This document shows, one piece after another, positions 17,706 through 25,045 of a stretch of DNA of 64,000 nucleotides; the first letter of the stretch is position 1, and every line of letters starts with the position of its first letter. The stretch comes from an uncultured Flavobacteriales bacterium (lineage in GTDB: Bacteria; Bacteroidota; Bacteroidia; Flavobacteriales; Weeksellaceae). The position numbers and the translations under genes are program-made. The notes beneath the pieces are model-generated. The model did not search any database. It worked only from the letters and a program-made list of their open reading frames with translations, and was not told the origin of the DNA. The stretch is taken from assembly GCA_937973555.1 (NCBI GenBank), contig CALJKL010000028.1, forward strand, positions 28,029 to 92,028. The letters run 5' to 3'.

Positions 17706-18791
17706 ATGGAAAATTTTATTGTATCCGCACGAAAATACCGTCCGCAAGAGTTTGATACTGTTGTGGGGCAGTCTCACGTTACCGATACTTTAGAACATGC
17801 CATAGATAACAGCCAGCTAGCTCAAGCGCTTCTTTTTTGTGGGCCTAGAGGAGTAGGTAAAACTACCTGCGCAAGGATTTTGGCAAGAAAAATCAACGAA
17901 AAGTCCGGAGCTTCAGACGATAGTGGATTTTCTTTCAATATCTACGAATTAGATGCGGCATCTAACAACTCGGTAGACGACATAAGGGATCTGATTGATC
18001 AGGTTCGTTTTGCACCTCAGGTTGGTAAATACAAGGTCTATATCATAGATGAGGTACATATGCTTTCTCAGGCTGCTTTCAATGCTTTTCTGAAGACTTT
18101 GGAAGAACCACCTGCGCATGCTATCTTTATCTTAGCTACTACCGAAAAGCATAAGATTATCCCTACTATTTTATCACGCTGTCAGATTTATGATTTCAAG
18201 AGAATCACCATTGAAGACATACAAGATCATTTAAGAAAGATTGCTGAAAAAGAAGGTGTGGCATATGAAGATGATGCTTTGTTTTTAATTGCTCAAAAAG
18301 CAGATGGTGCATTAAGAGATGCTCTTTCTATTTTTGATAGATTAACCACCTTTACCCAACAGAATATTACTTTGGCAAAAGCAGCCGAAGTACTCAATAT
18401 TTTAGATTACGATCAATATCTTAATATAGTAGATATAGCCAAGGATAATGATATTCCTGGTGTGCTTTCTGCATTTAATGATATTGTGAAAAAAGGATTT
18501 GATCCTCATATTTTTATTGCAGGATTGGGAAGTCATTTCAGGGATCTCATGATGGCACAAAATCCTTCTACTTTGGCTCTTATAGAAGTAGGAGAGAATA
18601 CCAAGGCCAAATATGGTGAGCAGTCTGCCAAATGGACAGCGCAGCAATTAATAGACGCTATAGAAATTTGTAATCATGCAGACATCAACTATAAAAATTC
18701 TAAAAACCCAAGGTTGACGGTAGAAATTGCCTTAATGCAATTGGCTAGTCTTACCGCAAGCGGTTTGGTTGATAAAAAAAAAAATTCTTAA
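17706..18791 (+). CDS. dnaX: DNA polymerase III gamma form (DnaX), zero-frame product
   Basis: A 361-aa clamp-loader ATPase. Walker A is GPRGVGKT at 46-53, Walker B DEVH at 115-118, and the SRC sensor (ILSRCQIYDF) follows. Domain III is complete to about residue 350. The usual zinc module with four cysteines between Walker A and the DAASNNSVDDIRDL segment is absent. The frame ends just after 11 consecutive A at 18774-18784 (KKKNS stop), while the -1 frame stays open to 19423. The zero-frame product therefore looks like the gamma subunit, with tau made by slippage. Confidence 0.95.
   Translation: MENFIVSARKYRPQEFDTVVGQSHVTDTLEHAIDNSQLAQALLFCGPRGVGKTTCARILARKINEKSGASDDSGFSFNIYELDAASNNSVDDIRDLIDQVRFAPQVGKYKVYIIDEVHMLSQAAFNAFLKTLEEPPAHAIFILATTEKHKIIPTILSRCQIYDFKRITIEDIQDHLRKIAEKEGVAYEDDALFLIAQKADGALRDALSIFDRLTTFTQQNITLAKAAEVLNILDYDQYLNIVDIAKDNDIPGVLSAFNDIVKKGFDPHIFIAGLGSHFRDLMMAQNPSTLALIEVGENTKAKYGEQSAKWTAQQLIDAIEICNHADINYKNSKNPRLTVEIALMQLASLTASGLVDKKKNS
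18774..18784 (+). other. A11 slippage site in dnaX (candidate programmed frameshift)
   Basis: Eleven consecutive A. A -1 shift (or insertion of one A, or loss of two, during transcription) joins the zero frame to the -1 frame, which has no stop until 19421. The opposite shift reaches a stop after about eight codons. A small inverted repeat ACCG-CAAG-CGGT (18753-18764) lies 9 nt upstream. Homopolymer slippage in dnaX is established in Thermus thermophilus; here it is inferred. Confidence 0.75.
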
Positions 18792-19423
18792 TACTAGCCC
18801 CGCTTCTTAAATCTAAAGTTTCTGAGTCCCAAAAAGTAAAAGAACCAGAAGTTACGGCAAAAGAAACAGAAGTTAAATCTATAGAAGTTCCCCAGCAGGA
18901 ACCTGAAAAACAGCAAGTAGAAACACCTATAGAGGTGATAAAAATATCTGAACCGGTTATTAAAAAAACAGTAACCTCAGAATTCAGTATTGCTGCAGCC
19001 CTTAGTAAAAAAGAGGAGGTAATCGTAGAAGACGTTTCTAAAAAAGAAGAAGATTTGCCTGATCATCATTTTACTGAAAAAGATCTGCAAACAGAGTGGC
19101 AAATTTTTCTCGAAGAATTACTCACAAGGGATGCGGTGCTTTATTATGCCGTTAATACCCTAAAACTTCATAAAAAGGACGAAAACCTCATCAAAATTCT
19201 ATATCCTTCAGATTCTGTAAAGAGTGAATTCGAGAAAATACAGGGAGAGTTTTTCAATCATTTTAAAAGGAAAGTCAACAATTATAAAATTGAGATTGAA
19301 TTTGCAAATGATGTAAGTTTGAAAAAAGAAATTCTTACCAAGCGAAAAATTTTCGAGAAATTTGTAGAAATTAATCCCGTTTTAAAGGATTTAGACGATT
19401 TGATGAAGTTTGATTTGACTTAA
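18779..19423 (+). CDS. dnaX: Tau-specific C-terminal region of DnaX (-1 frame)
   Basis: Reading on in the -1 frame from the A11 run adds about 210 residues and gives a tau protein of 572 aa. The first part is a Lys/Glu/Pro/Val-rich linker with many charged repeats; the last 110 residues (from DLQTEWQIFLEELLT) form a compact domain, as expected for polymerase-binding tau domains. There is no good independent start near the frame switch: the first start-like codon is a GTG at 18935, inside the linker. That favours frameshift expression over a separate gene. A sequencing error in the A run would give the same picture. Confidence 0.8.
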   Translation, partial: KKFLILAPLLKSKVSESQKVKEPEVTAKETEVKSIEVPQQEPEKQQVETPIEVIKISEPVIKKTVTSEFSIAAALSKKEEVIVEDVSKKEEDLPDHHFTEKDLQTEWQIFLEELLTRDAVLYYAVNTLKLHKKDENLIKILYPSDSVKSEFEKIQGEFFNHFKRKVNNYKIEIEFANDVSLKKEILTKRKIFEKFVEINPVLKDLDDLMKFDLT

Positions 19424-19459
19424 TTTCCTATATTTGAACAAAATTTTAGAATTATTGTC

Positions 19460-19482
19460 AAAAACGCAGTAAATGCGTTTTT
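19460..19482 (+). terminator. Terminator of dnaX
   Basis: AAAAACGCA / TGCGTTTTT, 9-bp perfect stem with a GTAAA loop and trailing T. Confidence 0.85.
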
Positions 19483-19516
19483 GTATTTTTATAAATTTAG
19501 TAGAAGCGTAAAAAGA

Positions 19517-20593
19517 ATGAATTTAAAAGATTTAGAAAACGGCTGGATTAAGGAGTATCCTAAACCAATGGTGATTGCAGGGCCGTGTAGTGCTGAATCA
19601 GAAGCACAAATGTTAGAAACTGCACAAAGATTGAAGGAAAGTGGAGCAGATGTGCCTATTTTTAGAGCAGGTATCTGGAAGCCTAGAACCAAGCCTTTTG
19701 GTTTTGAAGGAGTAGGAGTAATAGGATTAAATTGGCTTAAAAAAGTAAAAGACGAGTTTGGTTTTAAAACAGCAACCGAGGTGGCCAATGCGCACCACGT
19801 ATATGCTGCTTTAGAAGCAGATGTAGATATTCTTTGGATTGGTGCCCGTTCTACGGTAAATCCATTTACCGTTCAGGAAATTGCGGTGGCTTTGAAAGGA
19901 ACCAACAAACCTGTTTTGGTGAAAAACCCAGTAAACCCTGATTTGGCTTTATGGGTAGGGGCGCTAGAAAGATTGTTGGGGCAGGATGTTAAAAACCTTG
20001 GGGTAATTCACAGAGGGTTTTCATCGTATCAAAAAACAAAATACAGAAACGTACCCAATTGGCAGATTGCATTAGATTTCAAAAATCAATATCCTAATAT
20101 CCCAATGTTTATAGATCCTTCTCACATCTGTGGAAGAAGAGATTTATTGAAAGACCTTACGCAAGAAGCGTTCAACCTAGGGTATGATGGTGCGATGATA
20201 GAGTCTCACCCCAATCCGGATGCGGCATGGAGTGATGCAGCACAGCAGATTACACCGGAGGTGTTGAGTGATATGCTGGGAAGCCTACAGATTCGTAATT
20301 CTGATATCTCTGGTTTTGATGAAGAAATGGGCAAACACAGAGCCTTAATTTCTGATATCGATTTCCAGTTGATAGAACTATTATCAAACAGAATGAAAAT
20401 TTCTGAAAAAATTGGGGCCTTGAAAAAGGAAAACAATATTGCCATCTTCCAGCCAGACCGCTGGAAAGTGATTGCAGAATACGCAGCAGCAAGAGCAGAA
20501 GAATCTGGTATGGGCAAAGAATTCATCGAAAAGGTTTTCAAAGCTATTCACGAAGAATCCATTGAGGTACAGAACAATATTATGATTGATTAA
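19517..20593 (+). CDS. Bifunctional DAHP synthase / chorismate mutase (type II)
   Basis: A 358-aa fusion that catalyses the first step of the shikimate pathway (DAHP synthesis) and conversion of chorismate to prephenate. The N-terminal domain has AGPCSAES, the KPRTKPFGFEG segment and DPSHICGRRD; the C-terminal 90 residues (from DEEMGKHRALISDIDFQLIE) are an AroQ-type chorismate mutase, which usually gives feedback control. The start MNLKDLENGW was chosen; an upstream TTG in frame (19481) lies inside the dnaX terminator. Monocistronic, closed by a strong terminator. Confidence 0.93.
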   Translation: MNLKDLENGWIKEYPKPMVIAGPCSAESEAQMLETAQRLKESGADVPIFRAGIWKPRTKPFGFEGVGVIGLNWLKKVKDEFGFKTATEVANAHHVYAALEADVDILWIGARSTVNPFTVQEIAVALKGTNKPVLVKNPVNPDLALWVGALERLLGQDVKNLGVIHRGFSSYQKTKYRNVPNWQIALDFKNQYPNIPMFIDPSHICGRRDLLKDLTQEAFNLGYDGAMIESHPNPDAAWSDAAQQITPEVLSDMLGSLQIRNSDISGFDEEMGKHRALISDIDFQLIELLSNRMKISEKIGALKKENNIAIFQPDRWKVIAEYAAARAEESGMGKEFIEKVFKAIHEESIEVQNNIMID

Positions 20594-20611
20594 TATTTTC
20601 TCCAAATAAAC

Positions 20612-20645
20612 AAAGAACACGCTTTTTGAGGCGTGTTCTTTTATT
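20612..20645 (+). terminator. Terminator of the DAHP synthase gene
   Basis: AAAGAACACGC / GCGTGTTCTTT, 11-bp perfect stem with an 8-nt loop, followed by a T-rich tract. Confidence 0.9.
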
Positions 20646-20681
20646 TTAAGAGAAATTCGTAAATTGCACAAAAGATTTCAT

Positions 20682-21608
20682 TTGAAAGGCCTTATTACAA
20701 AATCTACGGGAAGTTGGTATCAAGTTTTGGATTTGGAAACCCAAAAGGTTTTTGAAGCCCGCATTCGTGGAAAATTCAAACTTATTAAAACCCGTTTAAC
20801 CAATCCTTTGGCGGTGGGTGATTTTGTTGAGTTTCAGTTAGAGCAAGACGACATTGCTTGGATTACCAAAATAGAGTCTCGAAAAAATTACCTGATCCGT
20901 AAATCCGTAAACCTTTCTAAAGAAGCCCATATCATTGCCAGCAACCTAGATTTGGCGTGTATTATCTTTACGCTCCAGGCGCCTGAAACTTCATTAGGAT
21001 TTCTAGACCGTTTTTTAGCTTGTTGTGAGGCCTACAATATTCCTGTTCTGATTCTTTTCAATAAAATAGATTTGCTGAATTTTGAAGAAGTAGAATTGGT
21101 AGAAGAACTTCAAGAAATGTATGAAAAATTGGGATATCAAACTTTGCAGGTTTCTTCCAAAGCAAAATTAAACCTCGAAAAACTTCAAGAAATCCTTCAA
21201 GACAAAACCTGCGTTTTCTTTGGACATTCCGGGGCGGGTAAATCTACTTTGGCCAATGCTCTTCAACCCGATTTGGATTTGAAGACCAATGAAATTTCTG
21301 ATGTTCACAACAAAGGAAAGCATACTACCACATTTGCACAGATGCATTTCTGGGGCTTTGGTGGAGCTGTGATTGATACGCCGGGGGTGAGGGAATTTGC
21401 CATGATAGATGTTGAGAAAGAGGAAATTCAACATTATTTTCCAGAGATTTTTGAAAAGGGAAGAGATTGCAAATTCCACAACTGCAAACACATCAACGAA
21501 CCGAAGTGTGCTGTTCTGGAATCATTGGAAACCGGAGAAATCCTAGAAAGTAGATATATTACCTATCTGAAATTAATGGAAGAGGCGGAAGAGCAAAATC
21601 AACTGTAA
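20682..21608 (+). CDS. rsgA: Ribosome small-subunit-dependent GTPase RsgA
   Basis: A 308-aa circularly permuted GTPase for late 30S assembly. An OB-fold N-terminus is followed by the G4-like NKIDLL, the P-loop GHSGAGKST, the G3 segment DTPGVREF and a C-terminal zinc site with Cys/His in CKFHNCKHINEPKC. No ATG fits the start: the TTG at 20682 gives MKGLITKSTGSWY, which is where family members usually begin. A second in-frame TTG lies at 20664 and is the alternative start. Confidence 0.92.
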   Translation: MKGLITKSTGSWYQVLDLETQKVFEARIRGKFKLIKTRLTNPLAVGDFVEFQLEQDDIAWITKIESRKNYLIRKSVNLSKEAHIIASNLDLACIIFTLQAPETSLGFLDRFLACCEAYNIPVLILFNKIDLLNFEEVELVEELQEMYEKLGYQTLQVSSKAKLNLEKLQEILQDKTCVFFGHSGAGKSTLANALQPDLDLKTNEISDVHNKGKHTTTFAQMHFWGFGGAVIDTPGVREFAMIDVEKEEIQHYFPEIFEKGRDCKFHNCKHINEPKCAVLESLETGEILESRYITYLKLMEEAEEQNQL

Positions 21609-21652
21609 AGTTTTGAAAAACAAAAAAATACACCCGACTTTCAAAAAATCCG

Positions 21653-21660
21653 TATCTTTG
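21653..21660 (+). promoter_or_regulatory. Candidate -7 box of the GHMP kinase gene
   Basis: TATCTTTG, 23 nt upstream of the ATG at 21684. Confidence 0.5.
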
Positions 21661-21683
21661 CATCACCGAAACATAAATATTGA

Positions 21684-22610
21684 ATGACCAATCCGCTATT
21701 TTATGCTAAAATCTTGCTTTTTGGAGAATACGGAATTATAGAAAATTCTCAGGGGCTTACTTTGCCTTACAGTTTCTATAAAGGCACTCTTAAATTTTCT
21801 GTTGACAGAACAGAATTTGAAGTTCAATCTAATTTATCTCTTCAAAAATACGCCTTATATATTGCTGGTTTAGCTTTGCCGGAAGCATTTAAAATCAATG
21901 TGGAAGCCCTGCAACAGGATATAGAAAAAGGATTGTTTTTTGATTCTAACATTCCGCAAGGATATGGAGTTGGCAGTTCTGGTGCTTTGGTGGCAGCCAT
22001 ATTTGAGAAATATTCTTTCATTAAATATGCTCCCGAACAGATTTCAAAAAACGAACTCAAAGAACTGAAAAAAGTTTTTGGTGAATTAGAATCTTATTTT
22101 CATGGAAAATCATCAGGCATAGATCCTTTGATTTGTTACATGAATCTTCCAATTCTTATCGAGAGCAGAGAAAGTGTAGACAAAGTTTCTATTCCGGAAG
22201 AAGCAGCAGGCAAGGGCGCTATTTTCTTGATAGATTCTGGCTCTATAGGCGAAACCGGACCAATGGTTCAGATTTTCTTTGAAAAATTAAAAAATGAAGG
22301 TTTCCGCAAGACCTTAAAAGAAGAATTTATTAAATATAATAATGCTTGTATCGATACCTTCCTCAATAAGGAAATGACGCCTTTCTTCAAGCATCTAAAA
22401 GAACTTTCGAAATGGGCTTATGTGCATTTCAAACCTATGATTCCTAAAAACCTATACAATGCCTGGAAAAAAGGATTGGATACCAATGCCTATTATCTTA
22501 AATTATGTGGCAGTGGCGGTGGCGGCTACATTCTAGGTTTTGCGCCAGACTATTCCAAAGCCGAAAAAATGCTCGAAAATTTCAACAAAGAAATTATTTA
22601 CAGATTTTAA
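21684..22610 (+). CDS. GHMP kinase, probable mevalonate kinase
   Basis: A 308-aa kinase: N-terminal KILLFGEYGIIENSQGL (substrate segment), the GHMP ATP loop IPQGYGVGSSGALVAA near residue 92-107, and the C-terminal LCGSGGGGYILGFA. The FGEYGI(V) type of N-terminus is the mevalonate kinase pattern, so a role in the mevalonate route to isoprenoids is likely. Phosphomevalonate kinase is the main alternative. The next gene is a prenyltransferase of the UbiA family, which fits an isoprenoid context. Confidence 0.85.
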   Translation: MTNPLFYAKILLFGEYGIIENSQGLTLPYSFYKGTLKFSVDRTEFEVQSNLSLQKYALYIAGLALPEAFKINVEALQQDIEKGLFFDSNIPQGYGVGSSGALVAAIFEKYSFIKYAPEQISKNELKELKKVFGELESYFHGKSSGIDPLICYMNLPILIESRESVDKVSIPEEAAGKGAIFLIDSGSIGETGPMVQIFFEKLKNEGFRKTLKEEFIKYNNACIDTFLNKEMTPFFKHLKELSKWAYVHFKPMIPKNLYNAWKKGLDTNAYYLKLCGSGGGGYILGFAPDYSKAEKMLENFNKEIIYRF

Positions 22611-22686
22611 TTTTAAATAAATTAAAATGTTGATGACTAGGTCTTAAAATTGTTTTACAATTTTACAATTCCATAATTATATAGCA

Positions 22687-23577
22687 ATGAAAAATCCTTT
22701 ACTTCACCGTTTTTCGCAGTTGGTGAGTTTGCTTCTTGGAGCAAGGATTTTTGTTTTGTTGTTTTTTACATTTGCCTTATACGTTTCCACGTTTTTTTTA
22801 TTTAATCAGGAAGAGAGTTTGCACAATTTTGTGTTTGATTATAAAGTACATGGCATTATCTTTTGCGCTGTTCTCAGCGTAGCGGCAGGAGGCATCATCA
22901 ATCGGTTTTACGATAGAGATAAGGATAAGGTCTCTAGGCCATTTAGAAGCCGATTACAGAGTTTTCTTAATGAACGTTATTTTCTATACTCTTATTTATT
23001 GCTCAATTCCTTTTCGCTCATTATTTCAGCCATTTTATCTTGGCGAATTTTGGTATTTTTTTTAATATATCAGTTTTTTATCTGGTTTTACAGTCATAAA
23101 CTTAGTAAAATTCTCATCATCAATAACCTTACATTTGTAAGTCTTTCATTGTATCCTTTTTTCGGAATGTTGGTTTATTATAAGCACTTTTCTTATAAGT
23201 TGCTGCTCATGGCAGCTTTTCTATTTCTCATTATGCTTATCATAGATCTCATCAAAGATTTACTAACCCTTCATGTAGACCGCATTTTTGGTTATCAAAC
23301 CATTGCCAATGTTTTTGGGCTCAAAACCAGTTATCTGGTGATTGGCGTCGTTATTTTTGTCAATGCCATGGTTTCATTGCTTATTGTGGATTTTCTTCCC
23401 CAATTTAATTATCTGTCTTGGTATTTTTCTTTAAGCATTGTATTTTTGGTTTTCATGACTTTTCCTATTCTTACCTTTCAGAAAAACAAACTTTTTTGGA
23501 TTATCAATTTCTTTAGGATCTGGGTTTTTGTGGGTGTTGTTTTCATGCTTCTGAATGGGATTTTCGAAAAATTTTAA
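22687..23577 (+). CDS. UbiA-family prenyltransferase
   Basis: A 296-aa integral membrane enzyme with about eight hydrophobic segments. The first Asp-rich motif is NRFYDRDKDKVSRPFRS (around residue 77), the second DLIKDLLTLHVDR (around 187), both needed for Mg-diphosphate binding. Related flavobacterial proteins are annotated as geranylgeranylglycerol-phosphate geranylgeranyltransferase-like, but substrate choice cannot be read from the motifs. It is 76 nt after the GHMP kinase gene, with no terminator between them. Confidence 0.82.
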   Translation: MKNPLLHRFSQLVSLLLGARIFVLLFFTFALYVSTFFLFNQEESLHNFVFDYKVHGIIFCAVLSVAAGGIINRFYDRDKDKVSRPFRSRLQSFLNERYFLYSYLLLNSFSLIISAILSWRILVFFLIYQFFIWFYSHKLSKILIINNLTFVSLSLYPFFGMLVYYKHFSYKLLLMAAFLFLIMLIIDLIKDLLTLHVDRIFGYQTIANVFGLKTSYLVIGVVIFVNAMVSLLIVDFLPQFNYLSWYFSLSIVFLVFMTFPILTFQKNKLFWIINFFRIWVFVGVVFMLLNGIFEKF

Positions 23578-23580
23578 GAT

Positions 23581-23671
23581 TTTTGGGCGCCTTTTCCGTC
23601 TTCGGCTCCCGCTTTCCCGATTGAAAATCGAGAAGAGCTCCGCCTTCGCCGGGGCACAGATTCCGTCTGAG
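23581..23671. repeat. GC-rich intergenic element, possible interspersed palindromic repeat
   Basis: About 90 nt that are markedly richer in G and C than the surroundings, with a series of short motifs (GGGCGCC, CTTCGGCTCCCG, GCTCCGCCTTCGCC) and an internal hairpin CGATT-GAA-AATCG. No reading frame fits. The make-up is like short dispersed repeats known from flavobacterial intergenic regions; only one copy is visible in this window. Confidence 0.5.
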
Positions 23672-23688
23672 ATATAAACCATATTTCC

Positions 23689-23696
23689 TAAATTTG
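23689..23696 (+). promoter_or_regulatory. Candidate -7 box of pepE
   Basis: TAAATTTG, 26 nt before the pepE ATG, just downstream of the GC-rich element. Confidence 0.5.
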
Positions 23697-23722
23697 CAAC
23701 TAACTACAATCAATCATCAACC

Positions 23723-24418
23723 ATGAACATCTTATTAGCATCTACCTCCACGCTTTTTGGCGGTAAATATTTAGAGTATATAAAATCAGAAATTCAAGAA
23801 CTCTATAAGGGCTTAGACGAAATCATATTTGTTCCTTTTGCCCGTCCTGGAGGTATTTCTCATGAAGAATATACTCAGGTTGCAAAACAGTTTTTTGCCC
23901 AAATCAATATTAAAGTAAAAGGCCTGCACGAATTCGACAATAAAAAAGAAGCGCTTAAAAACGGAAAAGGTTTTTTTACCGGAGGTGGTAATACCTTTTT
24001 GTTGGTAAAAACCCTTCACGAAGAAGAACTAATGTCGGGTTTAGCTGATGAAGTAAAAGCAGGGAAGCCCTATTTGGGAAGTTCTGCAGGTAGTAATATT
24101 GCTGGTGTGAATATAAAGACCACCAATGATATGCCTATTGTCTATCCGCCAAGTTTTGATGGTATGGGCTTAGTACCTTTTAATCTAAATCCGCATTATC
24201 TGGATCCCAATCCGGATTTGAAACACAATGGTGAAACCCGCGAAACCAGAATAAAGGAATTTCTGACGCAGAATGAAATAAAAGTAGTAGGCCTTAGGGA
24301 GGGAAACTGGATCAGAAAAATAGGAGACAAGATAACAACAGAAGGAAGTCAATTGACCAGAATCTTCGAAAAAGGAAAAGAGCCTTATGAAATAAAACCT
24401 GGAACAGAAATTTTGTAA
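23723..24418 (+). CDS. pepE: Dipeptidase E (peptidase family S51)
   Basis: A 231-aa cytoplasmic serine peptidase that cleaves Asp-X dipeptides. The nucleophile sits in GSSAGSNIAG (around residue 120) and the FFTGGGNTFLLV strand is diagnostic; His and Glu partners lie in NPHYLDPNPD. Length is typical. Single gene, separated from the convergent thioesterase gene by a perfect 15-bp palindrome. Confidence 0.92.
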   Translation: MNILLASTSTLFGGKYLEYIKSEIQELYKGLDEIIFVPFARPGGISHEEYTQVAKQFFAQINIKVKGLHEFDNKKEALKNGKGFFTGGGNTFLLVKTLHEEELMSGLADEVKAGKPYLGSSAGSNIAGVNIKTTNDMPIVYPPSFDGMGLVPFNLNPHYLDPNPDLKHNGETRETRIKEFLTQNEIKVVGLREGNWIRKIGDKITTEGSQLTRIFEKGKEPYEIKPGTEIL

Positions 24419-24477
24419 TTTTTAGTTCTGGTTTCGGCGAAAATTAGCTTGAATGATTTTTATCATGCAGATTTATA

Positions 24478-24511
24478 AATTGGCAAGAATAAATACTTAT
24501 TCTTGCCAATT
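24478..24511. terminator. Bidirectional terminator, 15-bp perfect palindrome
   Basis: AATTGGCAAGAATAA / TTATTCTTGCCAATT with a 4-nt loop ATAC, followed by CTTTTTT on the plus strand. The right arm covers the stop and last codons of the minus-strand thioesterase gene. Confidence 0.8.
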
Positions 24512-24907
24512 CTTTTTTATTAAGTCCATTAGAAAATCTGGGCATTTAGAGACCTTATTAGTTTCAGAATTTAGAAAAAATAGGGTTACTTCTGCTTCTG
24601 TGATTTTTTGTTTAGAATCATTATAAATTTCATATTCAAATTCTATTCTCACTCCCGGAATTTTTCTTATAAACGTGTGTATTTCTAAAATTTCATCATA
24701 ATAAGCAGGCTTCAAATATTTTATTTTATACTCTGAAACGGGCAGCCAAATGCCTCTTTTTTCGATCTCGTCATATGAAATTCCTATGCTTCTGAAGAGT
24801 TCCACTCGGGCCACTTCTAGGTATTCTGCATAATTGCCGTAGTAGACGTATTTCATGGGGTCTGTTTCTCCGTAACGTACACGTAATGAGTGAGTTGTGT
24901 ATATCAT
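24497..24907 (-). CDS. Acyl-CoA thioesterase, YbgC/4-hydroxybenzoyl-CoA thioesterase type
   Basis: A 136-aa hotdog-fold enzyme. The N-terminal signature RVRYGETDPMKYVYYGNYAEYLEVARVELFR contains the catalytic Asp (in GETD) and the Y-x-N-Y segment. It hydrolyses acyl-CoA thioesters; the chain length is unknown. The final codons lie inside the palindromic terminator shared with pepE. Confidence 0.9.
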   Translation of the reverse strand: MIYTTHSLRVRYGETDPMKYVYYGNYAEYLEVARVELFRSIGISYDEIEKRGIWLPVSEYKIKYLKPAYYDEILEIHTFIRKIPGVRIEFEYEIYNDSKQKITEAEVTLFFLNSETNKVSKCPDFLMDLIKKNWQE

Positions 24908-24929
24908 TTTAAGTATTTATTTATTCATA

Positions 24930-24937
24930 CAAATATA
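24930..24937 (-). promoter_or_regulatory. Candidate -7 box of the thioesterase gene
   Basis: TATATTTG on the minus strand, 22 nt before the start codon, in the intergenic region shared with dnaA. Confidence 0.5.
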
Positions 24938-25045
24938 TTTTTAAAAATGCAATAGCACAAAAATTTTTTTAAGAAAAAAATATTTTACATATTTGTCTTC
25001 CCGATAAAAATTAAATCAAAAAAAACTATTTTAGCAGAGAAAACG

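Noticed and set aside
18935..19423. Independent 162-aa gene starting with GTG
   Set aside because: The GTG is inside the charged linker of an open -1 frame that reaches back to the dnaX A11 run; a tau extension explains it better than a separate gene.
19481..19516. Aromatic-rich leader peptide (Tyr/Phe codons) before DAHP synthase
   Set aside because: The codons TAT TTT TAT AAA TTT follow the dnaX terminator and run in frame into the enzyme gene with no stop and no downstream terminator, so no attenuator can be formed.
24908..25045. Replication origin next to dnaA
   Set aside because: No DnaA-box-like 9-mers (TTATNCACA or close variants) were seen upstream or within the short gap downstream of dnaA, and GC-skew could not be computed.
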